From: Cryptomeria japonica | Lineage: Eukaryota; Streptophyta; Pinopsida; Cupressales; Cupressaceae | DNA: 64,000 bases | Reading direction: 5' to 3' | NCBI RefSeq assembly: GCF_030272615.1 | Contig: NC_081413.1 | Location: forward strand, 550,620,136 to 550,684,135 | Part shown: in pieces, positions 32,471-43,898 of the stretch | How the letters are laid out: each line of letters begins with the position of its first letter | Position numbering within the stretch: the first letter of the stretch is position 1 | Position numbers and translations under genes: made by a program | The notes under the pieces: generated by a model | What the model saw: the letters and a program-made list of their open reading frames with translations, nothing else | What the model was told of the DNA's origin: nothing | The model's database searches: none

Positions 32471-34068
32471 AAATTACTTGGAAAACTTACTCTTGTAACT
32501 CCCATTCTATCTTTCTTATATACCTCCTCATATGTCATTTCAAAAAGGAGGTGACTATTCCCAAAAAGGGTCAGCTTCATAAATAAACAAATACATTTTT
32601 ACTATATCTCCCTAATAATGAGTTGGTCCTATAAAAAATAATACATTTTAATTTAATCTTCCCAAGTGAGCACTAGAATAAAGGGTCGGCCTTCATAATA
32701 CATTTGAAACAGCATTAATATTAGATATTTCTTGCAAAGGTGTTCGGCCAGCAATCAACACATATCATAAACTTAAACTTGTCTTGCATATATGTTAAGG
32801 TAAGGTCTTCTTTGACAACGGCAATATGAAACTATCCTTTGACATAAATGACAAGATCTAACAATCTCCCTTGACAATATGCTTGCCAACAATTGCTTTG
32901 ACATCAATAACAATAATTCCAACAGTATGCATAAAGAATATACCATACATAACTGCTCCAGCATTTCAATTTCATATGCTATCCAGAAACAGAATCAATA
33001 ATTTACAAAGTTTGAAGGTTTGGCCAAGCCCCATATTTCTGTATTTTAAAGATTTTGCTCTGTTTTCATAAATTTTTAGTGCCCCATTTCAGCCTTTTCC
33101 AGTAAATCCAAAAAAAGTACAAGAAAATTAACAAGGATGCAAACATTTTTGCAATGGGAACGTTGGTAGAGTATGCATCACTCGCATAAAATTTGAAAAC
33201 AAATTAAAAACGTAGATTCGCTATATTAATTGCATCAAATTTTTTAAAAGATAAATCCAAGCTGCCAGTATCAAGATCTGGCTCTTCTGTTTTATGTTGT
33301 TGGCATTTATGTTCTCCCTTTCCAAGACAACACAAAACAAAAGAGCATGTCAGGTCAAACAATTAGAAGGGGTAACTCCCTTGTAGTAAAAATATAACAA
33401 AGGAACTTTGGAGTCTAAAAAATTGGATTTGTAGTGTGATTCAAAAAATTCTTTAAACAGACACCTGCCATTTTGGTTCTTCGGCAACAGCACAAGGCTT
33501 ATCAACACTTCTACAAAAGATGTAATTTTCATGCCTTTATCTTAAAGCAAGCAAACAAACAGTTAATAAATGCTCTGTTTTTCTAGCTAAAAGTAAAGAC
33601 AGGTTTGGTTGTATATGTATGGGTTTGCAAACAAAAAATAATCAAATTTGATGCAAAATGCAAGAAATGATGTTCACAAGCTATACTGACAATCATAAAG
33701 CATATTATTTGGTTGATGTTGAAACTAATAAATGGTGTTTATATTGTGCTGCTGTAGTTAATGAAAAAACAAATATCAGATTTGGAAGTTGTTGGAAATG
33801 ACAATAAATTGATGAAAAAAACAGTTCTGATGCATGACACAATTGCCATGAAATTCCTAGACAAACAAGTTGCTGCAAATGCCTCAAATCAGCAAGGTGA
33901 AACTCATTTGGAGGGGAAGCCACAGAAAAAACCTCAAGTTACTGGCCCTGGGACTGATTTGGGTTTAGGGATTCGGTCAATAAAATTTGCGGGTTGGGCT
34001 TGCTTTGGGTTCACCCATACAAAAACAAATAAAAACCATGTATACGTATACATATACATATACATATG

Positions 34069-34408
34069 TGTTTACTGCTATATTTGATAATAAAATACAA
34101 TAAATAACAATAAATAGGACAATGCATACCAGATACATGAGTAAAATATATCTTCATTTTCACATGAAATTACTACAGAGAAGAAGACCAGAGATGGTCA
34201 GCCAAGGATTCTAGTTCATCCGACTATACCATGCTACCTTCCTTGACAGTACACAACATATTTAAAGGACCCGATGGTTGCCAAGATGAACATAACCGAC
34301 AACCAACCGATACATATAACTATTCAAGAGTGACCACAAACTTAATTTGGACAATTAATATATTGCTGGATAACCAATATTATCAAACATAACAATAGCC
34401 ATTGTACA
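34069..34408 (-). repeat. 3' LTR of gypsy element G2
   Basis: A 340-bp LTR; the minus strand begins TGTACAATGG and its low end reads TGTTTACTGC on the plus strand. It is longer than the 5' LTR because a segment of about 70 bp (about 34178-34250) is missing there. Confidence 0.85.
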
Positions 34409-34689
34409 CTGACTCCATCATCCCTCACAAAAGAAAAAGTTGTCTTTCAAATGACAAGTAAACATCAAGAAATATTCAGGAAGACTAATGACAAGAGTGT
34501 AGACAATGACTTGTATTGGGCAACTCCAACTTGTAGTGTAACTAGCAAATCAAATGGAGATAAAGAGGCAGCGCCTCTCATGGGGTCCCGGGGCAAAGAA
34601 TCATTTTTTTGATTTTTGAACAACCAAAAACAATGCTCATGAAGGCAGAAAATAGAGATTTTGCAAACTTTGACCAACGTATGATGTCA

Positions 34690-35540
34690 AAATCTGGTCA
34701 AGTCGTACTCTCCACTTCAAAATTAATGGTCGCACTAGAAGTTGCTATCCTCCCACCCATTGTTGTCGTACTGAATAAATGAAAAGCCGTACAATGCAAA
34801 GGAATATTTTAAGGAGCTATCTTATGGTGAGCCTACAAAGTGAGTAATTGCTTGCCACCCACAGTGTTGTCCATATTGATTCTGGTTGAAGCAGTATAAT
34901 GCCATATAAAAATATTTAACCAAGGAAGCCATACGTAGTGAGATCTTAGCCATATGTGGTGTGACAAGTTTTGACGTTGTATGTGGTTGCTTCCTAGTCG
35001 TACGTGGGAGATGCCGAGAGGAAGTCATACGGTTTGACAAGAATGTCCTATGTGGTTATGTTGTCGTACACTAGGTTTAACACTAATATGTCGTACAAAA
35101 TGAATGGGACTTATGTGTCGTATAGGTTGAGGACTTGAATGTCATACTTGGTGAAGGGGCTCCTAATGCTATACCAAAACCTTGCAAAGTAATATTGAAC
35201 CCACCCATGCCAACTACTTACCAAGCCGTACAAGGAAAAATTGAAAGGTCCATACACTAAAGTGTAAATGACGTATGTGGCAAAGGAACCACCATACGAG
35301 AGTAGCAGCCAAGTGTTGTACGACATTACTTCGTACAAGAGGAGAAGGGAGTTGCTGTATGGTGAGGGCCTGGGAATGCTATATAGTATGACCTCAGAAT
35401 GCAGTTAACAAAATCTGAAAGTGTTTCCCTGAGATTGTTGGATGGGCTCCAAATGTCATAGTACGAAATGAAGACTTGGATGCCATACTATAAAACTCCT
35501 TAGAGGTCATGCATTGAGTATCAAGTGTCATACCAATGTT
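34690..35540 (-). other. Non-coding block of G2, GTACG/CGTAC-rich
   Basis: The pentamers GTCGTAC, CGTACAA and CATACG(T/G) recur throughout. Composition and position (between the pol remnant and 3' LTR) match the 20880-21510 block of G1, supporting common ancestry. ORFs here are short and conflicting. Confidence 0.6.
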
Positions 35541-35839
35541 CGGTGTCGTACTAGTTTAATACCTCCATTTTTTTATATTTTCTCATTAGCCAACTCTATA
35601 TTTTGCCTTCTAATTTTTTAAATTTTCTTCGATTCCCTTTTCTTTTTCCTTCCATTCTCCATCTCCATACTATCAAATGTATTCTCCATAGCTTTACACA
35701 CTTTCATTAGTTTCTCTTCCCTCTCTCCATCTTTGGATTCTAATTTGAAGGATGCTTGTTCTTCGCTCACCCCCTGATTCCTTAGGTCGATGACGTACTT
35801 CCTACCGTCACTCTCGATTGAGTGTGTTACGCTTCCAAC

Positions 35840-36219
35840 TATGATTTTTCTTAGCCATGATCAACCATCCCCTCTCGAGGAGTGCGTCATACACCTTCTA
35901 CAATGGGATGACTATGAAGTCCAAAATAAATTGTTCTCCCAATCACTACTTTTTATGCCATCAATGTTCCCAATGGCTTGATGTCGTGTTGCTCAGCACC
36001 TACAAAGTGGAAGTTCGGCAACTAGAGTGTTGGTCTTCTAAGGCATTTCCAAGTATCTTCTTGTAGTATGTTTACACTTGAGCCTCCATCGACAATGGTG
36101 TTTGTCAATTTCCTTCCCATGATTTCCATTTCAACGATGGTTGGCTTCCTCGCGATGCTCACCGTCAGCAACATTGGATCATTGGCCTCATTCCTTTCAC
36201 GTGGTGGTTTCCCTGTCAA
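35840..36219 (-). pseudogene. Gypsy aspartic protease domain of G2, frameshifted
   Basis: Minus-strand residues KPTIVEMEIMGRKLTNTIVD lead into the active-site region GGSSVNIL and TWKCLRRPTL. A frameshift then gives GVYDALLERGWLIMAKKN, the family's C-terminal protease block ending near 35850. The catalytic Asp of IVDGGSS is present. The sequence then leaves pol without any RT motif, so a deletion has removed RT to integrase. The protease would process the Gag-Pol polyprotein. Confidence 0.82.
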
Positions 36220-36559
36220 TTCCTCTTGTGGCTTACATTGTTTCTAGCTGATTATGTCATCACTCAATGTGTTGGTAATTCCCACTCTCAGTTGTGGCAT
36301 GGTTTGAATGTTTGTCACCTTGATGGGTATGGTTGTCTATAGCACCTGCCCAACTATGTTCTTCTTTGACTCCGATCGCAATGTAGTTGTGTTTGAGGTT
36401 ATTTGTTCCTTCGTCAACACTTGTTATACTACTACTCTAGCTTCTCAAAGTCGTTCCTTCTCTGTACAAGGATCTGAGTACATCGTCTTCTTCGTCTGTG
36501 CTCTCATGATTGCCAGAACTGCCTCATCTTTTTCTTCGGTGTCCAGCATATTAATACCC

Positions 36560-36720
36560 TTTTGCTTTGGGCAGTTGGTGTCTTGATGGTCACTTGATCC
36601 ACATCATTTGAACAATAATTGTACGTTGTCTTTCTTATTCTGGCAATCTCTCACACAAAGTGTCCCCATTTGCTACATTGTCGGCATTGTATGATAGAAC
36701 GTCCTCTAGAGTCGTATTGT
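36560..36720 (-). pseudogene. Gag zinc knuckles (CCHC type) of G2, degraded
   Basis: On the minus strand QCRQCSKWGHFV supplies C-x2-C-x4-H but lacks the last Cys in a readable frame. A second knuckle in another frame reads CGSSDHQDTNCPKQ, the C-x4-H-x4-C half of a finger. Paired knuckles at the gag C-terminus bind element RNA. Stops and frameshifts separate the two. Confidence 0.65.
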
Positions 36721-36956
36721 ATTAGATTTTGCCCTCGTTGATTTGAATAAATGCCTAGTGATACATTTTGTGGTTTCAATGGAGTAGACTCTCCTTACAT
36801 GAAGAGTACTTGCATACTTGTAGTCTTCAAATTATATTAACACTCCTTTATTGAAAGACCCATCACCTAGCAAATCTCAGAGAACATCTTTCTAGGACAA
36901 TTACATTACGTGTGCCATCGTAGTTCATTAGTTTCATTACTAATTCCTTTCTCTTC

Positions 36957-37961
36957 TGTAAATGATATTCAAATTTATGTTCAAGTCTGAAGTTATATAA
37001 TCTTATTAATCTTTTACTGATATTTTTCTGTTATTTCTTATGTTACAAGTTGCTGAAGATAACATTAATATTTTCTATACTCCTACAGCTTTTCATTGAC
37101 ATGTACATATAGGCAATACCCACCGATCAAGGCATGCCTTGACCGGTCATGTCTTTTGACATGCCCAATCAAGACATGTATTGATCGGTGCATATGTACC
37201 ACTTCACTTAAGCGATGTACCAATAACTATCGGTCACGTCACATTTAATATATTAAACTGATTGCTATCGGGGCACGTTAGTTAGTATGTTTGACCGATT
37301 AGTAATTGGGTCACGTCAGGAATATAATTATCCGATGAGTAAGATAATCATCGATCAGTATAAATTGAGATTAAGATGATAATTGTTATAGTTATCATAT
37401 GATAGCATCAATCGATGGTATCATATGATATCTATGATAGTTATCATAATTCTGGTCTGATCTTATTACAATTATAGTATGATCGATTATGCATATAAGA
37501 TGATTATAACAAGTTTGTTGCCGGGAATAATCATTATGTCATGTTTTCGTATTATGATATGTTGTCGTCGGTAATTATGAGTTACGGCAGTCATTTAGTT
37601 AGTCGTCCCGAAGGGTAGTTGGACGCGATGGTTGGTTGCACCCCTTCGGGTATTATATATTGCGTACCTTTCCTTCGAAGTGGGATATAATAGTTGTATC
37701 AGATGTAATGTGATAGCACTTGATGTACATGGACTATTGAATTAATACAGAAACTGGCTCTTTAATATATTTCCATTATGTTTTGTGTATTTACTTTCTG
37801 CGTTTAATCATTTACCCGTATGTGGCAAACAAAGTTCATTTATTTAATCATGAGGTCTACATTTAGATTTTAGTTATATCGATAAGGTATATGATTGAAT
37901 GAGAGATAAATGAAGTCTCTCATTCAATCATTTATCTTACTGAAGCTACTAAGTTTCAACA
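36957..37961 (-). repeat. 3' LTR of the nested copia element
   Basis: 1005 bp; the minus strand starts TGTTGAAACTTAGTAGC at 37961 and the plus-strand low end begins TGTAAATG after the TCTTC duplication. It is the only complete LTR copy and includes a region of about 310 bp (about 37520-37830) that the 5' copy lacks. Confidence 0.92.
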
Positions 37962-38490
37962 CTCCCTCTTAGCTAGGGAAGATAACTAGAGACCTATGAA
38001 AAATAAGCATCATATTTCTTATAATAACATGTATTACACGACTTCATAATACAAGGGATCATATCACATATGCTCATGACATGATGCATCACGTAATGAG
38101 TGACACAGGAATATATCACATCATCTCGTGATATAGATATCACATAACACGTGATATCAATATCGCATAACACGCGATACCTTGGATAGAGAATACTTGA
38201 GAATGTTAAATTCCCTTATATCCAGGTTATGGTATGTGCACTGACAGTACATCACATAATGTCTACCATAACATATCATGGCACATCCATGAGTCAGAGT
38301 GATATCAAGTCAGCATGATATCAACATTACAAGATTGTCACCTCATAATGTTTAATACAAGTGTTCATAGTCTAAAAGATCGTCACCTTTTAGAAATATA
38401 CACAGGGGGTGGAGCCCATAAAGTCATAACACGACAAAAGAAGTTTACACATTAAACATCTCATATATTAGTACAGATTACAAAAACTGA

Positions 38491-40624
38491 TTATAACTTA
38501 ATCATACCAAGACCTTTTTTGAAGTGTTCAACTTTCACTCTGGCTAGAGGTTTGGTCAGTATGTCTGTTGTCTGGTCTCCTGTACTAATATATTGCAACT
38601 GAATCACATTCCTATCCACCATATCTCTCACATAGTGATAAGGGATCTCAATGTGTTTGAGATCTATCATGAAATACAGGGTTCACGAAGAGTTTTATAC
38701 AACTCTGATTGTCACAATGAATTATAGTAGGCTTCATTGGTTCTCCGAATAATCCCACAAGTAGCTTTCGTAGCCATACAGCTTCTCGTGCAGCCATGGA
38801 AGCTGCAATATATTCGACCTCTGTAGAGCTCTGAGCTACTGAAGATTGTTTCCTGCTAATCCAAGATATCATGGCTGAACCCAAGCTGAAGCAGCACCCT
38901 GAGGTGCTTTTCCTGTCAGTCACACTTCCAGCCCAATCTGAATTAGTGAACCCGTGAAGATTCAAGTCAATATTCTCATACTTGAGTCCATAGTTGAGAG
39001 TACCTTGAAGGTATCTCATTATATGTTTTACTGCCATAAGATGAATCTCCTTAGGTTCACACATGAATTGACTTAAGGCATTTACTGGATAATAGATATC
39101 AAGTCTAGTATTGACCAGGTACATTAATGATCCAATCATCTGTCTGTAGAGCGTACAATCTACCAATGGGGAATCTATTGATGCCTCCTTCAATTTGTGA
39201 AGATTAGTTTCCATGGGAGAAGTCATGGGTCTGCAGTTCATCATACCAAATCTCTTCAATATGTCTAAGGTGTATTTTCCTTGATTAAGTATAATGTTGT
39301 TAGAGTTTTGACAAACCTCTAATCCAAGGAAGTAATGTAGAAGGCCTAAATCCTTCATATCAAACTCCTTTTCAAGGTCTTTCTTACATTGATCAATAAG
39401 GTGATTTTCTCTTGTAATCAAAAGATCATCAACATATAAGATTAATATAAGCATGTCACTTTTGACTTTCTTGAAGTAAAGATATGGATCTGCATCATTC
39501 TTTAAGAATCCCAATCCCAGCAGATAGCTATCAATTCTTTGATACCAGGCCCTGGGAGCCTGTTTTAGACCATATAGAGCTTTCTTTAATTTGCACACAT
39601 GTGTCTCTGTAGTGTGGATCTCAAACCCTTCTGGTTGTTCTAAGTAGACTTCCTCCTCAATTTCACCATTCAAGAAAGCAGTTTTCACATCCACTTGATG
39701 GACTTTCCAACCTTTGGCTGCTGCAATGGCCAGTATTGTTCTAACAGAGGTGTATCTAGCAACTGGAGCAAATGTCTCATCATAGTCTATTCCTTCTTTC
39801 TGAGAGAACCCCCGGGCAACAAATTTGGCTTTATGTTTCTCTATGCTACCATCTACAACATGTTTGATTTTGAATAGCCACTTGGATGAGACAACGGATT
39901 TCCCTTTTGGCCTAGGAACAATTTCCCATACATCATTGTTGAGGATGGATTTATATTCTTCTGACATGGCATCTCTCCAAACTTGATGTTTAAGAACTTT
40001 TGGTACACTATAAGGTTCTGATTTAGAGAGATCATTCATTAGGGCTACATAGCTAGTGAATCTCCGAGGCCTCTTACTTTCTCTAAAGGTCCCTGAAGGA
40101 GCTGCAAAGTCCCTTGCATCTTCCATTGTTTTGTGAACCCACAGAGGTCTTTTCTTAGCGATTTCTTGGGGAGGAATTTGTTCTTCATTTTCTTCTGAGC
40201 ACTCCCTCTGAATCTCAAGAGTGGAATCCTCTTCTATATCTGAAGATGGAACATAGATTTCTGACTCAATAGAGTATTTGGCTCTTTTGAAGGCTATGTC
40301 TTCTTCAAATATTACATCTCTACTAAGTTCAATATTGCTATGTCCAGGCACAAATATTTTGTAGGCTTTAGAGGTTTCACTGTATCCAACAAATATTCCT
40401 TTTCTTCCAGAGGGTTCCAGTTTTGTTCTTTTCTCTTTAGGTATATGAAAGTAGACAGAGCATCCAAATATCCTAAAGTGAGTGATATCAGGTTTTATAC
40501 CTATGAAGACTTCTTCAGGAGTTTTATCTTCAATGTGGGAGTGAGGGCATCTATTTTGTATGTATACAGCAATGTTGGAGGCTTTTGCCCAAAGATGAGT
40601 TTCTAAGTTTTGATCAAGAAGCAT
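38491..40624 (-). pseudogene. Copia integrase C-terminus, reverse transcriptase and RNase H of the nested element
   Basis: The 658-codon frame opens with MLLDQNLETHLWAKA, the integrase C-terminal region, including IFVGYSETSKAYKIF. The RT core follows: KHKAKFVARGFSQKEGIDYD, QVDVKTAFLNGEI, ALYGLKQAPRAWY and LYVDDLLI with both catalytic Asp. RNase H carries DWAG, SSTEVEYIA and HCDNQS. The frame ends early at 38648 because of a one-base insertion after FHDRS; the true C-terminus (HIEIPYHYVRDMVDRNV, ending GLGMIKL) is readable in the next frame to the stop at 38491. The coding sequence is otherwise uninterrupted. Confidence 0.95.
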
Positions 40625-40635
40625 GGCTTTGGCTG

Positions 40636-41569
40636 CCCTACAATGGTTCTATTTTTTCTCTCAACAACCCCATTTTGTTGGGGGTTGTAAGGGACAGTGA
40701 ACTCCCTCTTAATCCCAGCATCTTTACAAAATTCTCTAAAAATGTCTGAGGTGTATTCCCTCCCATTATCAGTCCTTAAGGTTTTTATTCTCCTTCCGGA
40801 AGAATTTTCAGAGAGGGATTTGAATTCCTTAAATCTCTTGAGAATCTCTTCAGATTCTTTACGTTTAAGAAAATAGATCCAAGTCTTTCTGAAGAAGTCA
40901 TCAATGAATATTACATAGTAAAGGCACCCCCCTAATGATGGTACAGACATTGGCCCACATAGGTCAAAGTGAACTAGCTCTAAAACATTGCTTGTTTTCC
41001 TAGAACTATTCTGAAAGGAACTCTTAGTATTTTTGCCTAGGGCACACCCCTTACATGTACCAGAATGGTATTGTTTTAACTTAGGCAAACCAATTACTAA
41101 TTTTTCCATTGAACGTAAAGCACGAAAGCTTAAATGACCTAATCTTCTATGCCAAATTTCATTTGAATCTGTAATCCCATGAATTAGGGCTAGGTTAGAT
41201 TCAATACATACCTCGTATAAATAGCCTTTTCTATGTCCTAGGGTTGTAGCCTTCTTGATGGAAGAGTTTTGTGGCCATATTAGGACTTTACCATTCACGA
41301 ATGTTATTTTGTACCCATCATCTTCAAGTGCACATATGGAGATTAAGTTCCTCTTGATGCCAAGAACGAATAGGACTCCAGTGAGTTGAAGAGACATGCC
41401 TGTCTTCAGCTTAATGGTGCAGGTATCGACGCCTTTCACTGGATGTGCAGAGTCATCACCAATGGTTACTTCCTCATCGGTTTCTTCTACCATGGAATCC
41501 AATAATTCTCTATACAAAGTGATGTGTCTTGAAGACCCACTGTCAATGATCCAAGTCTTAGTTTTATCA
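40636..41569 (-). pseudogene. Copia protease and integrase of the nested element
   Basis: On the minus strand the first readable residues are TWIIDSGSSRHIT, the copia protease active site. Residues GVLFVLGIKRNLIS and FVNGKVLIW follow. The integrase GAG_pre-integrase block reads IWHRRLGHLSFRAL and CKGCALGK. The catalytic core follows, with HFDLCGPM (first Asp), TLRTDNGREY (second Asp) and PYNPQQNGVVERKNRTI (Glu). All three catalytic residues are present. The frame starts directly at the inverted LTR junction, so no gag or initiator is available. An indel near 40635 shifts the frame before RT. Confidence 0.92.
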
Positions 41570-42213
41570 GATGATTATATTCCTAACGTGACCCAACTAC
41601 TAATCGGTCAAACATACTAACTAACGTGCCCCAATAGCAATCGGTTTAATATATTAAATGTGACGTGACCGATAGTTATCGGTACATTGCTTAAGTGAAG
41701 TGGTGCATATGCACCGATCAATACATGTCTTGATCGGGCATGTCAAAAGACATGACTGGTCAAGGCATGCACTACTTCACTTAAGCGATGTACCGATAAC
41801 TATCGGTCACGTCACATTTAATATATTAAACCGATTGCTATTGGGGCACGTTAGTTAGTATGTTTGACCGATTAGTAATCGGGTCACGTTAGGAATATAA
41901 TCATCCAATAAATAAGATAATCATCGATCGGTATAAATTGAGATTAAGATGATAACTGTTATAGTTATCATATGATAGCATCAATCGATGCTCTCATATG
42001 ATATCTATGATAGTTATCATAATTCTGATCTGATCTTATTACAATTATAGTATGATCGATTATGCATATAAGATGATTATAACAAGTTCATTTATTTAAT
42101 CATGAGGTCTACATTTAGATTTTAGTTATATCGATAAGGTATATGATTGAATGAGAGATAAATGAAGTCTCTCATTCAATCATTTATCTTACCGAAGCTA
42201 CTAAGTTTCAACA
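41570..42213 (-). repeat. Rearranged 5' LTR: direct part plus inverted part
   Basis: 41771-42213 matches 37199-37961 in direct orientation, except for an internal deletion near 42090 at short AAGTT repeats. 41570-41770 matches about 37127-37340 in reverse orientation and meets the direct part at 41770/41771. The palindromic junction replaces the LTR end, primer site and gag. Confidence 0.9.
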
Positions 42214-42229
42214 TCTTCCTTCAATTCTT

Positions 42230-43160
42230 TCATTATTCTCATCATATCTAGTCCTAGGGCTTGAACCGTTTTGGATTCTTCATCACTACTACCCTCAGTG
42301 CTCTTTTCGTTGTCAGTCTTCCTTTTTTCCCGAGAGGATGTTTTGGATTTGCTCTCGTTGTCCATTGCTCAATTTTCACTCGATTATACACATCGGCATA
42401 TGATGACGGACGTAACACTTTCACTTTCTTTCTCAATGAAGGGATCAATTTCTCAATGAACCACCTCTTCTTCAACCCGTTGATTGGTTGGTTCACCGTT
42501 CTCCATCTTACTCAGCAACTCCTTGGGCCTACGATTGTATGCATGTATGTTCTTATGTTTCCCTTGTTTGGTGTTGTAAATTTCGACGACGATCTCATTG
42601 TCATCCCGTAGCAACTTAAACTCAGCCTCCAACGCACTCTTCAACACGTCCCAAGAGACTGTGGATGAAGCATCAACATTTGTAAACCAATCAATGGCTA
42701 CACCTTGTACTGTTGTTGGAAACACTCTTAGCCAATAAACCTTGTCCTCCTAACCGCTAGCTATCCAAATGGTATTGCACGTCTTGCAATGCCTCATAGA
42801 ATCCTCTAACCCATTCCCCATGAACTTTGACAATTTCTACCAAGCCACATTCGAAATTACTGAGAGAGTCACCATCTTTCTTGCCTGCTTGCTCCCTTGT
42901 GTGTCAAACCTAGGTGGATTGTTTCAACTGCTACGTTATGGTGCTTTCCTTGCACTCTCAACCACGTGCGGGTCCTCTACAAGTCCACCTCCAGCATCCC
43001 CAACACTCTGAGTACTTCCAAGCTTTGACTCGTTCCTGTGCTCCCTTCGTCCATGGGTTTGTGGTTTAGATCCTCCAATTCTTGTTTCCCCTAAGATGGA
43101 TAGATGACGAAATATGTCTATGGGTTCACAATTTCCCCCTTCGTACTCCTCGTCCGACAT
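42230..43160 (-). pseudogene. gag of gypsy element G2, N-terminal and capsid parts
   Basis: Minus-strand segments: 43160-42936 begins MSDEEYEGGNCEPID and corresponds to the G1 segment at 17216. 42725-42453 has VQGVAIDWFTNVDASS and SALEAEFKLLRDDNEIVV, the Retrotrans_gag core. 42496-42254 continues KRWFIEKLIPSLRKKVKVL and SYADVYNRVKIE. Frameshifts separate them. The reading continues to 42219, where the copia target duplication begins, and resumes beyond 36952. Unlike G1, the gag C-terminus is retained. Confidence 0.87.
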
Positions 43161-43346
43161 TGATTGTATGGGCTGAAAGTCTAATCGTCCGACTGGATCT
43201 TCCTCAAATGTTTCTCATCATCTTCTTTGTTCTGTTTGTTCTACGATCCTTAGAGATCGCTTGGTCTTGACCACCCTGTGGCCTCTTCTTGCCTTTATTG
43301 GGATCTAAGGGCATGAATCACTCAAATCTGATATGATTTCATTTAA

Positions 43347-43359
43347 GGCAACGATGCCA
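43347..43359 (-). other. Primer-binding site of G2, Asp-tRNA type
   Basis: The minus strand reads TGGCATCGTTGCC two bases beyond the 5' LTR end. It differs from TGGCGCCGTTGCC at two adjacent positions and matches the G1 site closely, supporting one lineage. Confidence 0.78.
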
Positions 43360-43361
43360 AA

Positions 43362-43639
43362 TGATTACTGCTATACTTGATGAATTGAATATAGGAAATA
43401 ATAATAAAGATGACAATGCATCCCAAATACATGAGTAAAATATATCTTTATTTGCACATGAAATTATTACACAACATATTTGAAGGTACACAACATATTT
43501 GAAGGACCCAGTAGTTGCCAAGCGGAACACGACCGTCAACCAACCAACACATATAACTACTCAAGAGTGACCACAAACTTAATTTGGAATACATTGTCGG
43601 ATAACCAATATTATCAAACGTAACAATCGGCAGTGTACG
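43362..43639 (-). repeat. 5' LTR of gypsy element G2
   Basis: 278 bp, homologous to 34069-34408 but lacking about 70 bp and carrying a small tandem duplication of ACACAACATATTTGAAGG. The outer end reads CG where CA is expected. Confidence 0.83.
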
Positions 43640-43898
43640 TTGAATAAAATATGTATATATAGTATAATATAAAATTATAAATATCTATATACATACATAC
43701 ATATATATGTATATACCAAGGTTACCAGGAGACGGGGGTACTTGGAGACCCCAGTTCTTTTAAGGAATAATATTTAATAATTTCCAAAACATATCATGAC
43801 AGAAAACTTTGAAAACAGGAACAGTGGTAAAGTTTAACATTAACTTTAAAATTGAACAAAAACTGAAATTAGAATTGCTTATATTGCTGATACCATAG
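43640..43898. other. TA-rich microsatellite and flank of G2, no gene
   Basis: A TATATACATACATA-type microsatellite lies at 43650-43720 and appears to continue the one at 34040-34068 interrupted by G2. A short G-rich motif (GGAGACGGGGG) follows at 43731. Confidence 0.6.

Larger units (their letters stand above)
31640..32760 (-). mobile_element. Possible solo LTR or LTR fragment, minus strand
   Basis: On the minus strand the sequence starts TGTTGATTGCTGGCCGAA at 32760, has a TATA-like GGTATATAAG near 32516-32525 and runs into repeated short motifs downstream (GAGCAGA, then the TTGGTG hairpins). That layout suits U3-R-U5. I found no matching second copy, no target duplication and no clear low end, so this is tentative. 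Confidence 0.38.
31123..34068 (-). other. Upstream intron or flank of the PSI-like gene; repeat-derived, no further exon found
   Basis: The 3' splice site at 31123-31128 (minus CTACAG) implies an intron extending to higher coordinates. I scanned the minus strand for the expected preceding exon (residues before IKAEMEK in the family) and did not find it. The stretch holds an LTR-like sequence with a hairpin array (31640-32760), the 33291 dispersed repeat and a TACATA microsatellite at 34040-34068. Confidence 0.5.
36957..42213 (-). mobile_element. Ty1/copia LTR retrotransposon nested in G2, gag-less, 5.26 kb
   Basis: The exact target duplication TCTTC lies at 36952-36956 and 42214-42218, and both ends are TG...CA. 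The 3' LTR (36957-37961) is preceded on the minus strand by the tract AAGAGGGAG. Pol runs 41570 to 38491 with protease, integrase, RT and RNase H. The 5' side is rearranged: a shortened direct LTR (42213-41771) joins head-to-head to an inverted LTR piece (41770-41570), which joins directly to protease. Primer site, leader and gag are missing. Pol has two frameshifts, so the copy is dead but less decayed than its host G2. Confidence 0.95.
34069..43639 (-). mobile_element. Ty3/gypsy LTR retrotransposon, minus strand (element G2), split by a copia insertion
   Basis: LTRs at 43362-43639 (5') and 34069-34408 (3') share TGACAATGCAT, GGATAACCAATATTATCAAA and neighbouring sequence. Inside, on the minus strand, lie a primer site, gag (43160-42230), the nested copia (42213-36957), zinc knuckles (about 36700-36570), an aspartic protease (36219-35840) and a GTACG-rich block (35540-34690). 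RT, RNase H, integrase and the aORF found in G1 are absent. Gag segments are clearly homologous to G1, yet the LTRs differ. It sits in a TACATA/TATA microsatellite; the pentamer ATATG occurs near both ends (34064-34068 and 43649-43653), but the right LTR end is too worn to prove a target duplication. Confidence 0.88.

Noticed and set aside
33761-34087. 108-codon plus ORF
   Set aside because: Its C-terminus runs into the TACATA microsatellite and the 3' LTR of G2; no recognisable domain.
31123-36000. Upstream PSI/DUF668 exons on the minus strand
   Set aside because: Conserved residues expected before IKAEMEK were searched for and not found; candidate open stretches (for example 33350-33532) do not match the family.
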